Of a stretch of 64,000 nt of DNA, positions 1-10,354 are shown piece by piece. Every line of letters starts with the position of its first letter. Position 1 is the stretch's first letter. The stretch covers positions 124,001 through 188,000 of the forward strand of contig JARGSG010000023.1 of the NCBI GenBank assembly GCA_030374805.1. The letters run 5' to 3'. The DNA is from Gracilaria gracilis. Lineage: Eukaryota; Rhodophyta; Florideophyceae; Gracilariales; Gracilariaceae. The position numbers and the translations under genes are program-made. The notes under the pieces were generated by a model. It saw only the letters and a list, made by a program, of their open reading frames with translations. It had not been told where the DNA came from and searched no databases.

Positions 1-674
1 AAGTTTTTCGATCTTTGCCTAAATCTTTTGAGATCGTTAGAAGAACAACATGGAAATGAGAAATAAACCATAAAACCATATTATTTGCTCAAGTTTTCAA
101 TCCGGCCCAATTTCGTAACGGAGTCTAACCCCTTTAAATTTGTGGGAGTATCATTTCTTATTAAATGATGATGATTCCTGTACAGGAAATCTACTCCGCC
201 AACTGATATTATAGGCGTTCGAACAGCAGTTACCGAACGACTTTTGAAGGAGATTTTCTGAAATGCTAGAATTTATACCATCGTAGCTAATTATGAAGTG
301 TACCATTTTGTGGTAAAACATGGCTTGTACACCTACCCAAGTTTATCTTCAGAACTTTTTTTCCTCCAAGTTGGTAAGCATTGAATTTACGGACTGGCAA
401 TAATAGTTCTTGGAAGACAGCAACGCCCATAGAAAGTGGCGTACCCGCCAAATGTATGATAGAGTACTCTCTATTTAGTTCTCTATGTAGGAACAAGCTT
501 CTGCTGTTGGACCATACAGAGCTTCACATCATCACTTTCTTACAATAATCCATTGTCCAAGACTACGGCACAGAATATATTACGCAGCGCTCATAGACCT
601 TATAGAAGAATTCTTCATACTTTGAAACATTGGTTTCCCTGCAAGCACTTTGGACACAGTTTTTCGGAGAGATT
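1..674. other. Intergenic DNA without a recognisable gene
   Basis: AT-rich sequence. Only short reading frames without recognisable motifs occur here. From about 675 onward the sequence matches the inverted repeat R1 copy near 26100-26215. Confidence 0.5.
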
Positions 675-807
675 ACTATAAATACGGCCCCCGGAAAATC
701 TACGCACTCTCAAAAATGCACATTTTTGCCCACATATCCTCCACCTGTATAACGAAAACGCACAAGATCCTCCTCTTCTTCCACCGTGCTCGAAAAACCC
801 TCTACCT
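675..807 (+). repeat. R1 repeat, left copy, part before element A
   Basis: This stretch aligns with the reverse complement of about 26085-26215, for example the shared runs around TTTTTGCCC, ATCCTCCACCTGTAT and CTTCTTCCACCG. It ends in TACCT (803-807). TACCT recurs at 12000-12004 after element A, where the R1 similarity resumes. Part of R1 is therefore split by the insertion of A. Confidence 0.75.
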
Positions 808-907
808 TGTCGTCCAAATACCGATAAAGTGTGGGGTCCGTCTGGTAGAAAGAGCGCGCGAGGGCTCAACCTAAAGAAGGAAAACACACAACCAATATGG
901 TAGTAGG
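808..907 (-). repeat. Element A 3' LTR remnant (U5 end only)
   Basis: About 100 bp that match 11492-11595 closely, starting TGTCGT and ending GTAGTAGGGCA. After about 907 the similarity to the right LTR stops abruptly. On the minus strand the U5 end survives, while roughly 400 bp of U3 and R are gone and other sequence follows directly. Confidence 0.8.
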
Positions 908-1250
908 GCAGCATCAAAAATTCGCCTACCCGCGCGCGGTTGCGTCTGTCTCTTCTAGGTTCACGGCTTTGATTGCATCAACCATTCTGGTACGCTCCGT
1001 GGGATATTTGGTGCGCCGTTGTGCTTGTTTGCGCACTGTACCACGAAGGATTTTGATACCCTCTTGGTTGCCGCGTGCCTCACTGCCCCGTTGAGGTTCT
1101 GTCTCCGCCCCCTCAAGGATCTGCTTTCAAACCCCTTTGTGGTTTGAATCTTCGTCACCCCTTCTAGCTTACCTCTTCTCCTTTGAGGTTGGTCTGTACT
1201 GGCTCTGGCCTTCGTGGCCTTTCGCTTTCCTGACACGGTTGAAACCATTC

Positions 1251-2795
1251 ATGGTGACCCCCGATCCTTACCTCAACCGCGGGGTTAGCCCTGGTACCAG
1301 CGTACGGGCTCGCACCCGTAGCGGCACAGGACGCGTGTCGATTCCCCATGTGGTTCAGTGGGAAGAGGTAACCCCAGGAGACGATGCACCTGCGGCGACC
1401 AATGCCAACACGTCGGTGGTTGAAGAGGCATGGAGCCCCGAACGGGTGGAGGTTTTGAGCTTCAGTTCTGGCGATTCCCCCATTGTGGATAAAAAGCAAA
1501 TTCGGTTCACCACTGCGGTCGAGTGCTCGGCGTCTCACCAACTCCCTCGCGGTAATCATCACACCATGTCGGGTGCCGGTCCTTCGCGCGGTCGGGGAAG
1601 CGGAATTACCAAGTCTGGTTCTTGCGGTACTGCGTTATACCACAGTCGTATCCAAACAGGTTTTCGGAGCTAGCCGGTTCCATCTTCTTCGCATCAACCT
1701 CAAAGTATTCACGAAGGGATCCAGAATCCGTATGGTCCGGAGTCCGAGATCCCTCGCGGTATTTTCTATTATGGTTTGGAGACGTTCACAACAGCCGACT
1801 GGAACGTTTCCCAACATGGTACCTTCGGGATTGATCTAAAGATGGTTTCGCAAGCGACGCTGTACCGTCGGCACTGGCCAGTGGCGCCGGGGAACACCTC
1901 GCTTCCCGGCGTTTTGTGCCGTCCGACTCTGGATACCTACTTGGGTTTGTTTCGCTGGGACTGTGAGCGCCTCCGCTCGGTTCCGGAGACGCCCCACCGT
2001 CGGGATAAGGAATCTCAACCTCGTCAGGGTCGACTTGAGTGCTACGAAAGTCGCCAGCGGCACACACCCATGAGGTATTTCATTCCCCCGTTGTATCCTA
2101 GCGACTTGCCGTACGTCCGTATCGAACCGGAGCTCCATTATTACCGACGTCTGGTTGTGAAGATTTGTCAGTACGACTTCCTTCCGCAGCAGTACATTCC
2201 GCCTTCTCCACATTTGGTTTGCTTCGACCGGCCCTTCAACACCATCTATTGGGCTAACCGTCGTCGGTGGGGTGTGGATGCTGCCGCCGAGGCTCGTATC
2301 CGCACCCGGTCCAGCTTTAACCGCGTAATGCATGGGTTTCATAATGTGGAGATCTTCCCTCAACCTAATAAGGGAAGAACCTCTTGGTATGTAGCTCGAC
2401 CCGAGTGGTGGAATGCCTATGAGGTTCCCATGTTGCTCAGCGTCCCAACCCCACCGGTATTGGCCTATTTTGGGAGCTACATCACCCGTAACCATGATCG
2501 GAATTACCTCATTTGGTCGACTGCCCTCGCGGAGTGGGCCGTATTGGTGGCCATCCTGGCTCTGCAGGCCGCCCGTGATGGTATTGACTGGGACTGCCGT
2601 TCCCGCGAAGCCGAGATTTGCCGTGACGGTGTTCAGCCTCCTGGTAGTATGTTCTTCATTCCCCCGAGGGTCATTCGTGACATCCGACAGTTTGGACTCG
2701 GAACCATTGTGGCAGGTACGGATTACTCCATTGAGCAATTGGAGTCGTTGCTTACCCAAGTGGAGGGTTTCCCGTGGGAACCCAAGCAGGGGTGA
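1251..2795 (+). CDS. Antisense accessory gene of element A (unknown function)
   Basis: A single frame runs from the ATG at 1251 to the TGA at 2793-2795, broken only by a TAG at 1671-1673. If read through, it is about 514 residues. It lies on the strand opposite gag-pol, between the 3' LTR and the chromodomain. The N-terminal third is rich in Gly, Ser, Pro and Arg. The C-terminal two thirds are Tyr/Arg/Pro-rich and contain a PPVLAYFGSY block (about 2447-2476) and an FFIPPRV..IRQ block (about 2652-2690). Both blocks recur in the same order in element B at 53050-53085 and 53191-53230. Within them most codon changes between copies are silent. No known family was recognised, and there is no clear signal peptide or membrane segment. 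The same frame stays open after the TGA to about 2975. The long opposite reading at 1836-2843 is not preserved in B, so the plus strand is preferred. Confidence 0.7.
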
Positions 2796-2971
2796 GAGGT
2801 CTTCGATCCCGTGTCCTGGAAGGTCGTATTCCGCGCGGAGCAACGCTATCCCGGGGCGCCTACCGACCAGGGACCTCCAGGGAGTCCTGAACCATTCCCA
2901 ACCGTGGTGGAATTGCCAGCGGCTACCCCTGTGGTCACTTTAGCGCCTACAATACGCCTGCCCATACTGGT

Positions 2972-3643
2972 GTGACTCCTCTTCTTCCCAGTACCACAAG
3001 GGTTGATGGGCCACCACGGGCTCTCCTCGGGGGTGTCATGGCTGCAGCTGCGGCGCCTGCTCTCTCTCAGGTGGATTCCCAAGCCGTTTCAGGTTTAATG
3101 GCTCGGGTGCGCCAAGCCTGCGTGTTGAACTTCCAACGTGCCGGTCCTACCTCCGTGGTTGAAGCTCTCACCATTCTAGAGAACATCCTGCCCCGTCACG
3201 CACAGTACATGCGGTCATTATCCCAAATTGGTGAGTTCCGCAATTGGTTTCAGGTGGAGCTCTATCAGATGGCTACCACCCAGGTGTCGGGCCTAGCCAC
3301 GGCTATGGGCCCGACACCTACCAACCCTTTGGAGGATCTTTTTTTTGGTGCTAGCCTGAACCCCGGCCTTCTAGCCGCTCCGCATGCTCCTTACCACACC
3401 GGGTCGTCGGTAGCTCTGGTTGCACAGGCGACCGCGCCACCTCCGATGGGTCCTGATGTGATGCCGGGCGTCAGCGTGCCTACAAGTACCCCCGTGGGTC
3501 ATGGTAGCGCGCCTAGCCAGGCTCCAGGCCAGGCTCATCTCTTCCAGCCCTGGCCGGGAGCCCATCAGAACACCACTCCGGGTCGGGGATCCTCGGCTGA
3601 AGGCTCCTCGGGACCTCACTTTGCCACTCACCCATCTGGTTGA
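2972..3643 (+). CDS. Second antisense reading frame of element A, proline-rich tail
   Basis: About 223 codons in a different frame, following the 1251-2795 gene. A short helical stretch (about residues 35-100) is followed by a Pro/Gly/Ser/Ala-rich low-complexity tail. It may be the C-terminal part of the same antisense protein joined by a frameshift near 2960-2975, since the upstream frame remains open until then and is also Pro-rich. The element B homologue likewise ends in a Pro/Ala-rich acidic tail. No family recognised. Confidence 0.45.
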   Translation: MTPLLPSTTRVDGPPRALLGGVMAAAAAPALSQVDSQAVSGLMARVRQACVLNFQRAGPTSVVEALTILENILPRHAQYMRSLSQIGEFRNWFQVELYQMATTQVSGLATAMGPTPTNPLEDLFFGASLNPGLLAAPHAPYHTGSSVALVAQATAPPPMGPDVMPGVSVPTSTPVGHGSAPSQAPGQAHLFQPWPGAHQNTTPGRGSSAEGSSGPHFATHPSG

Positions 3644-3773
3644 TTCCTATCTCCCCTTCTGCATCCCTGTCGGTATTACTCTTTCAGTAAAGTAAAAAGT
3701 TATGGGTTTCCCTGTTAGGTTCCAGTTACCATAAAAGGTGCATTGCGAAGCGAGAGAGAGAGCGCGAAAACAG

Positions 3774-3837
3774 CTCCCCCTTCCTTAGAGCTGCGCATCT
3801 CCAATCAGGTTTTGAAACTCTCCTCCCCCCTCCTTAG
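3774..3837 (-). other. Two polypurine-tract-like motifs in element A
   Basis: On the minus strand, CTAAGGAAGGGGGAG (3788-3774) and CTAAGGAGGGGGGAGG (3837-3822) lie between the antisense genes and the chromodomain. The same motif occurs in the protease/RT region of A (8324-8309), next to the 3' LTR of B (52011-52000) and at two internal sites in B. It resembles a plus-strand priming polypurine tract. Confidence 0.5.
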
Positions 3838-4364
3838 ACCAGCGTACCACGATGGGTGAAGGTTAGTTCCTTGTAGGTAAGTTGGTTCCATCCGGAGCTA
3901 CATTTGCATGCTCGTAGTATGGATTCACCATGATGGTACGCCGCTTCGTCTCCGCGCGGCGCAGCGAGCGGTTTCGCCTTTCCGTGAGGTGAGGTGACAT
4001 GTCACGCGCTCGCGCGTGGCGGCCAGCAATGTACCGAGATGGTTCTGCATGGCCTCTTACCCTGCATGGGCGCACGTGCGGTGTTTTCCCACGGAGGTTA
4101 CTTGCAAGGTGAATGAAAAAATTCGGCCTGAAAATTACCCCTCCATATGGTATTGAAAACGCAACAAACCCTCTTGGTCTGTATCTCGAGAACCAAGCGG
4201 TTTCAGAGGCTGAGAATGGCCGATTCGGGAGCGCGGCACGGTCAAAATACTTAGATATTTTTGACCATGCCGTTGCTCGCTCCCTACACACAATAGTGTA
4301 AACCCAATCGGTTACCGCGCACGGCGCGCCACGGAGAGCGCGCGTAGACCTCGACAAATAGAAA
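3838..4364. other. Element A internal spacer
   Basis: Non-coding stretch between the antisense genes and pol. It contains GC-rich patches (GCGCGC runs near 3945-4020 and 4315-4345) and no convincing gene. Confidence 0.4.
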
Positions 4365-4655
4365 CCCTATGAACATCGAATATGGCCGAAATATGGCCGA
4401 AATGTGGCCGAAATGTGGCCGTTTAACTCGAAAACTTGTGAGAACGTTTATCCAGCGAAGATAAACACATTTCGATATTCTTCACATGGCCAAAACATGG
4501 CCGAAATAAGGCCCAAATATGGCCGCGGTGTACACGTTTCAGCAAGCAAAAGTACTTATTTTCGCTAGGTACACGCTCTCCCAAACTTTCGACTTAAACG
4601 CCCACATATCGGCCATATTTCGGCCATATTTCGGCCATATTCGGTTTTCATAGGG
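4365..4655. mobile_element. Foldback/MITE-like element, copy 1
   Basis: A 291-bp inverted-repeat unit that starts CCCTATGAAC and ends TTCATAGGG. Each arm contains several tandem copies of an 11-bp unit, ATGGCCGAAAT, in opposite orientation, so the whole unit can fold on itself. A second copy with the same ends lies at 21290-21589. No coding capacity. It sits inside element A and so inserted after A or came with it. A clear target duplication was not seen. Confidence 0.75.
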
Positions 4656-4899
4656 AAAAGATACAATTTTTTGAATGTTTCCACCGTTCGGGTTCGCGCG
4701 TGTGCCGCACGCGTGCATGGCGCGTGTGAAACGGCGCGCGTACAACGGTACGTTCATCTTTAGCACTACCGCTTCTTGGACGTACCCTCGCGGTATTCTT
4801 CTTCTGGTTGTACCTTTCTGGTAAGCGTTTGAACCGTGTTCGGTACTCGTAATTACAATGCTTTTCTTCCTTCCTTAGGGGATTGCATCACCTTAAGGG

Positions 4900-5724
4900 T
4901 TACCCATCATTCGGCATGTCCTCTCCCTTGCGGTTCCAGTAGCTTACCCTGAAGTGGTGGGGTATGGCTGAAGGCGGCTTGGCGGTATCACCGTCAGCGC
5001 CCCAGCCATACCAGCGTACTGTGTACTTTAGACCTTCTTGGGTACGGCGGTGACCTACAAGGCGTTCCACTGGGAACTCATTAGAGACCTGAGATGGTAT
5101 CCTTTCACCACTTTGGTTTAGATGAGCATCGGTACCACTAGGGGTAGTGGTTTCCTCTGAAGGAGCACTTGTAATCCCCGCAGGTGGTACGTAGTCTGGG
5201 TCGTCACCCTGTGCGTCATCATTATCCTCGATCGGTGCCCCGTCTTCCCGGAGCTGAGTCCTCAGGGCAACCGCTTGTGGGTCACGCGCGGATTCTCCGC
5301 GTTCTTTCCTGGACTGAACCGTCCGAGGTGCAACCGTGATTCGGTCAATAGAGATCGTATTCTCTACACCATCTTGGTTCACCGTTACCGTGTGGTCGGT
5401 CGACTGAACTACCTTGAAAGGTCCCGATGATTTCGGAAGAAGCTTTGAATTGATATCTATATCAATCGCTTCATCATTGGCTCCATCACCCGGTCGTGGT
5501 TTAGCTCCCTTTGGAGGGTGGTCAATAAAGACATATTGACCGGGCGTAGCCGTTACCACTTGGGTTACCTTTCGGTCGTATTCCGCCTTGTACCGCTTCT
5601 GGGATGCTGTGAGCTTGCTCTCATCATACTTGAGAGCACTTCTCAACCTCAAAAGGGTATTCCGTTTGACCTGTGACGGTGTGAGCGCTCCGGCGGCTTC
5701 TTGTCCTAATGGGTCCCCTTCCAC
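4900..5724 (-). pseudogene. pol: Element A integrase C-terminal region with GPF motif and chromodomain
   Basis: About 274 codons continuing the pol frame after a TGA at 5743-5745. It contains a GPY/F-type module (KSSGPFKVV, then a beta-rich stretch ending DRITVAPR), an acidic Ser/Thr/Pro linker, and a C-terminal chromodomain: EFPVERLVGHRR, then LKYTVRWYGW and HFRVSYWNRK. In chromoviruses this domain tethers the integration complex to modified histones. It is followed immediately by the stop at 4900. Confidence 0.8.
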
Positions 5725-5745
5725 AACAATACCTGGTGGGTGTCT

Positions 5746-6354
5746 TCACAGTATCAGATCGAACGGCGTAGTTTGCGTCGCTCGATGAACCTGAAGGTTA
5801 TATGCGTACGTCAGGGGCTGCACGAGCTCGTCCCAACCAGTTTGGTGTTCTTTCGTGTAATGTCGCAGCCTATATACCAGGGTTCGGTTAAAGCGCTCCA
5901 CTTGCTCATTCGTTTGCGGATGATAGGCAGTAGTGAAGTAGTGCTTAATACCCAAGAGGTTACAAACAGCTTCAAAGAACTTCGAAGCTAAGTTCGAACC
6001 ATTGTCGGTAAGTAGATAAAGCGGTGTACCATACGGGTAGATCCAATTGTTCAAGAACGCCACCGCGAGGGTCGTACATTTCGTGTCCTTCACGGGTATC
6101 GCTCGAGTAAGCTTCGAGAACCTGTCGGTGATTACGATAATGTACTGATACCCCCTTGTGGTTTTCGGCAGTGGGCCTAGAAGATCTATTGCGACGAACT
6201 CGAGAGGACCCGTAGCAGGAAATAGTTTCAAGTATTTCCTGTGCTTGCGGAGACCTCCACGGGTTCGTACGCATGATTCACACTGACCTACAAAGGTATA
6301 GATATCATGAGCCATATATGGCCAATAATACCCTCGCCTCAAGGTGTAGTACAT
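5746..6354 (-). pseudogene. pol: Element A integrase catalytic core
   Basis: Retroviral-type integrase (rve) reading. The zinc-binding end shows W..M..D.....GQCESC. The catalytic triad is visible as the Asp in VAIDLLGPL, the Asp in LLTDNGSNLAS and the Glu in TNEQVERFNRTL. It lies in the same frame as the upstream RT and the downstream chromodomain, separated from them only by a TAG (6385-6387) and a TGA (5743-5745). These stops break the polyprotein of this copy. Confidence 0.85.
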
Positions 6355-6387
6355 TCTCGTATCTCCAGGGTGTCCTGATAACCTTGG

Positions 6388-7911
6388 CTAGTGGGCCAGA
6401 TACAGCATCCGAGGGCGCAGCACCTTGGGCACTACCTTCTGAAGGGAACCATCGATGGGAGCTCGCCTAACGAGGAAACCATTTCGGTCGACATCAAAGT
6501 TTGAGTCTTTCATACCTACTTGGTCCATGAGAGAGCGGCAATCAACGTCGTTTGCTTGCTCTCTCAAGAATTCCTCGCGGGTAATCTGCATGACTTCTGT
6601 TTTCTCAAGGGTGAGCATTTCCCGAGCGATGGCATCACTAAACCACGTATTCTCTTCGGGTAAAGTCCAGTAACCTTCTAAGGTATCAAACTCACCACCA
6701 AGGTTGGTAGAGATGATAAAACACGGGATATCATCCTCTACCGGCTCGGTGTCCAAACCATCTGTGGTAATGCGAGACATCGCGTCTCCGACATTGTGCT
6801 TGATACCTGGACGGTACTGTACGTCATATTCGAACTCTGAGAGTCGTAACCGCCATCGGGCTAGTCTGCCTGATGCGTCGGCAAGACCCAGTATCCACCT
6901 TAGGGCGTCATGGTCGGTTCGAAGCGTAAACCGTTCACCATATAGGTAGGGTCGGAGCATCAGCATGCTCAAGACCACAGCTAGACCCTTCTTTTCGGTT
7001 GTTGTATAGTTCTTTTCCGCAAGGTGAAGATCACGGCTCCAGTACCCTATAGGTATTTTGTCGCCATTTTCTTGCTCTTGCATAAGACAACAACCAATTT
7101 GGGCATCCGAGGCGTCTGTGTCCGATGTGTATCGTAAACCAGTTTTGGGTAATGCCAAGATGGGAGGTGTCAAGAGCGCGTGTTTCAGCGCCTCGAACGC
7201 ATCCATTTCCTCATTGGTAAGACGTTCAAACCTTGTAGGTTGGCCTTTCAGCAGCTTCCTGTTAAGGGGACCCACTATCTTGGCAAATCCATTGATAAAC
7301 CGGCGGTACACATTGCACAAACCTATAAAGGATCGGATTTCCGTTTGGGACGTGGGTGGCTTCACCTCCTGCACGGCCCGGATATTCCGCGGCGTCACTT
7401 TCAACTTTCCAGGGCTGATGACATGACCAAGGCACTCTACCTCTTTGGTGAAGAATTCGCACTTGCGGGGCTTCAGCGTTACTCCAGATTCCCTCAAAAG
7501 GTTTAGAACTGCCCTAACATGGTGGAATTGTTCCTCTACCGTTCTGGAATATATGATTACATCATCGATGTACACCACAGCGGTTCTCCATTTCACCTTT
7601 GAAAGGATTATATCTAACGCCCTCTGAAAGGTAACCGGAGCATTCCGCAACCCAAAAGGCATACGCGTAAAGTGGAATAACCCAGCGTGGCAAGTGAACG
7701 TAGTTTTGTCCTTGTCTTCTTCCCTGATAGGTACCTGCCAATAACCACAATTTGCATCGAGCGTAATAAAGATCTTGGCGTTGCCCAACGAATCTATACA
7801 CTCGTCCATTCTAGGTATTGGGTACGAATCTCTGATGTTCATACTATTCAGTCTTCTGTAGTTCACACAGAACCGCATGCGGGTATCATTCTTCTTTGTG
7901 AGTAGAACCAC
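6388..7911 (-). pseudogene. pol: Element A reverse transcriptase and RNase H
   Basis: About 507 codons. RT motifs in order: RFCVNYRRLN, YPIPRMDECID, the catalytic VVYIDDVIIYS box, and the LGHVI thumb region. RNase H follows (YTSDTDASD, YTTTEKKGLAVV, LRTDHDALRW). The first residues of RT lie upstream of a TAG at 7918-7920. Comparison with element B places this stop at a conserved Trp (WASPVVL), so it is probably a TGG to TAG mutation. The frame is the same as integrase. Confidence 0.9.
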
Positions 7912-7920
7912 AGGGCTGGC

Positions 7921-9122
7921 CTAGTTCGCATTTGCTGGTTCTATGACCCCTTCACGGAGCATTCTCTCGACCTCATTGAGCTCAACCTCACGGGCTTTTG
8001 GGCCTGCTCGGTAAGGCTGCTGGTAAATGTGTTTCCAGCCAGGCACCATATCAATACGGTGCTCTGTAGCCCCAATATGGCCTAACCGGCCCGAACACAT
8101 GGGTTCAAATTCTTCTAAGAGACTGAGGATCGAGTCTCGGAGAGCCTGGTTCTCCTCACCGATCTGGACTTCCTCTCTCCAATTCCGCACTGGGTCCAGT
8201 TCCATAGTCTTTTCCTGACCTCCAACCTTACAGGTGTTGGCGATCTTCTGTTCCATTTTGGTGTTTGTCGATAACGAGGGCGCATATGCAGGATGTGGCG
8301 CATCTGTTCCTCCCCCTTCCTTAGAGGTGGCGACCTCGCCAAACCTGTTAGGTGAGACCGTGAAAACCCCTTGTGGTGCCGGCAATGCGATTCCAATAAT
8401 GGTATTCTTGGGTAACTTAACAATGTGATTGCTAAAGTTACTCAAGTACACCTTGAAGAATTGATTAGGGATGTTGTCGATAATCCCGTTTGCCATCAGG
8501 GCGAGATGTCTCTCGGCTAACCTAGGATGGTTCTGTAGCATCACAAATCCTGGTACTGCGCATGAGACGTTCACTACCATTTGGTTCATAGCCAGAATTG
8601 AAACCAATTTGGTGACCCGTATCTTGTTCGAAACCGTTTCGGTGGGTATATTGAACCTAAGCTTTTGACACCAACCATTTTTGGTCTGCGTATTACCCAG
8701 TATGGCAATACGACCACCTTGATGGAGAGCGACCGTTCGTGACCCTGGCAAAATTGCCTTGACATGTTTTTCAATAAAGTTGGTCCCTAGGATACAGTCT
8801 GTCGCCAGACGATCTACCACAAAGAAATTGAGCTTCACCTTCAAGGTTCCAAGTCGTACCACAGTGGTCAGCATTCCTCTAAGGTGTAGTGGGCGCTCGT
8901 TAGCGTACACCAGTGGGTTAATAGTGGGGCAGGGCGAATGTTCCGCAAGACCGCATCGGGTATGACGCGAGCGTTTAAAACGTTCGGACCGGCGCCGGTA
9001 TCGAGTACAAACCCAACGGGGACCTGTAGGTAATTGAGAAAGCTTACTGAAGCATTAACTTTATAGTTATTGTACTTCATCAGACACACCACATTGGGTA
9101 TATCTGAATCTTCGTTCTCCAC
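7921..9122 (-). pseudogene. pol: Element A aspartic protease and protease-RT linker
   Basis: The retropepsin active site FVLDTGAGPNVL is read in the frame starting at 9122. The flap and C-terminal half (DCILGTNFIEKHVKAI) is read one frame over in 7921-8910, so a 1-nt indel lies near 8925-8940 in a run of Gs. The linker contains a SKEGGG peptide encoded by a polypurine run (8324-8309), then the conserved approach to RT, PYRAGPKAREVE. The protease frame is -1 relative to gag and overlaps its end, as expected for -1 frameshifting. No canonical slippery heptamer was found. Confidence 0.8.
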
Positions 9123-9181
9123 CTTTAGGGTTTCCCGTTCCGGTATCGAAGGGCCTGCCAGTTCACGGCTAGGGGTGGCCC

Positions 9182-10333
9182 CTACGCTAACCGTTCGGTG
9201 TTTTCCTGCTCTTCCTGAGCGGGACTGTCCTTCTCCAAGATTGGTGTTTCCTCGACGAGATGAACCTGAGATGCTGATGGTTGAGCTTGTACCCTCTTTC
9301 CAGATCCATATAGGTTACGGTGGTTCTGCTGCCGGGCACTGATTAGATGTTCCCGCACCCCTGGAGGTACTTTGTCACATCTGTTCGCCAGATGGTCTGG
9401 CGATAAACAGAGCCAGCAAACCAAGCCACCAGTCTGGGGATCACGCATTGCCATAGAGGTAGGTCGGGTAACCGAATTGGTCGGTGCTGTAGCATACGAG
9501 GATGCTTGCGAACCACCCGTTGAGGTTTGTTGAGTGCTCGCCGCACTTGGTGGCGACCTTACCGAAGCTGGTGGTACTGTCGACGACCAATTACCGATGG
9601 AGGTGGCTCGTGACTGAGCCTGCGGCGCAGTCACGAGATGAACTGCAATCCCTGTTGGTACGCGAATGAGCGAATCACCCTCTGAGGTAGTGCTTTCTTC
9701 TAGCTCCAATGCTGACCGTTTCGGTTTATCATTTGAGTTATGGGACGCCGACGGCTTCTTTCCGTGACGCAGATTGTCGCCGAGCCCCTGGGCATAACGA
9801 GCGAGCCCGTTATAGTCCACCTTTTGGTTGTCCGTCAGGTAATTGCGTACCTGCGAGCGGATCGCTTTGTCGACATTGTCGGCAAAAAGCGACTTCAACC
9901 TACTAGTGGTAAAGACGTTACCGCATCGGGTGGCCAGATTCCAAAGGCCCAACGAGAATTCCATTTCGGTTTGGCTGGAGCGCTGGCGATATGCCAGCAC
10001 CTCAGCGTAACCTTCTTGGATAGCCTCATCGGTAGCGTAAGTTTCCAGCATGAAATTAACCACTGCTGGGTACGTCTCTAACATCTCTGTTCCCTCCTCA
10101 TCAACCGCCAGGGTATTTACACGGAACCTGCCTTGCAGCAAGTGGTAAGCTTGACCTTTAAGGTAAAACTGGAATAACCACATGGCGGCACCTTCGGAAA
10201 AACCATTTTGGTCACATGAAATCTTGAACTTCTGTAGAAACTCAATTACCGCAATGGGATCATCACCTGTGAAGGTGGTATCACCCATCTGGAAGCCGAG
10301 CTTCTTGTGGTGCTTGATGATCTTCTGCGCCAC
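9182..10333 (-). pseudogene. gag: Element A Gag, capsid and CCHC nucleocapsid part
   Basis: About 383 codons. The alpha-helical capsid-like region of retrotransposon Gag (FTGDDPIAVIEFLQKF, later LFADNVDKAIRSQV) is followed by Ser/Thr-rich sequence. A perfect CCHC zinc knuckle follows (C-x2-C-x4-H-x4-C, in CWLCLSPDHLANRC), then an acidic tail. It shares its frame with the upstream 10355-11353 segment, from which it is separated by a TGA at 10352-10354. Confidence 0.85.
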
Positions 10334-10354
10334 TTCTTGGGTGTAAGCGGAGGA

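Noticed and set aside
1836..2843. 335-codon minus-strand reading opposite the element A accessory gene
   Set aside because: Not kept open at the matching place in element B, whereas the plus-strand protein blocks are conserved. It is a mirror of a biased coding sequence.
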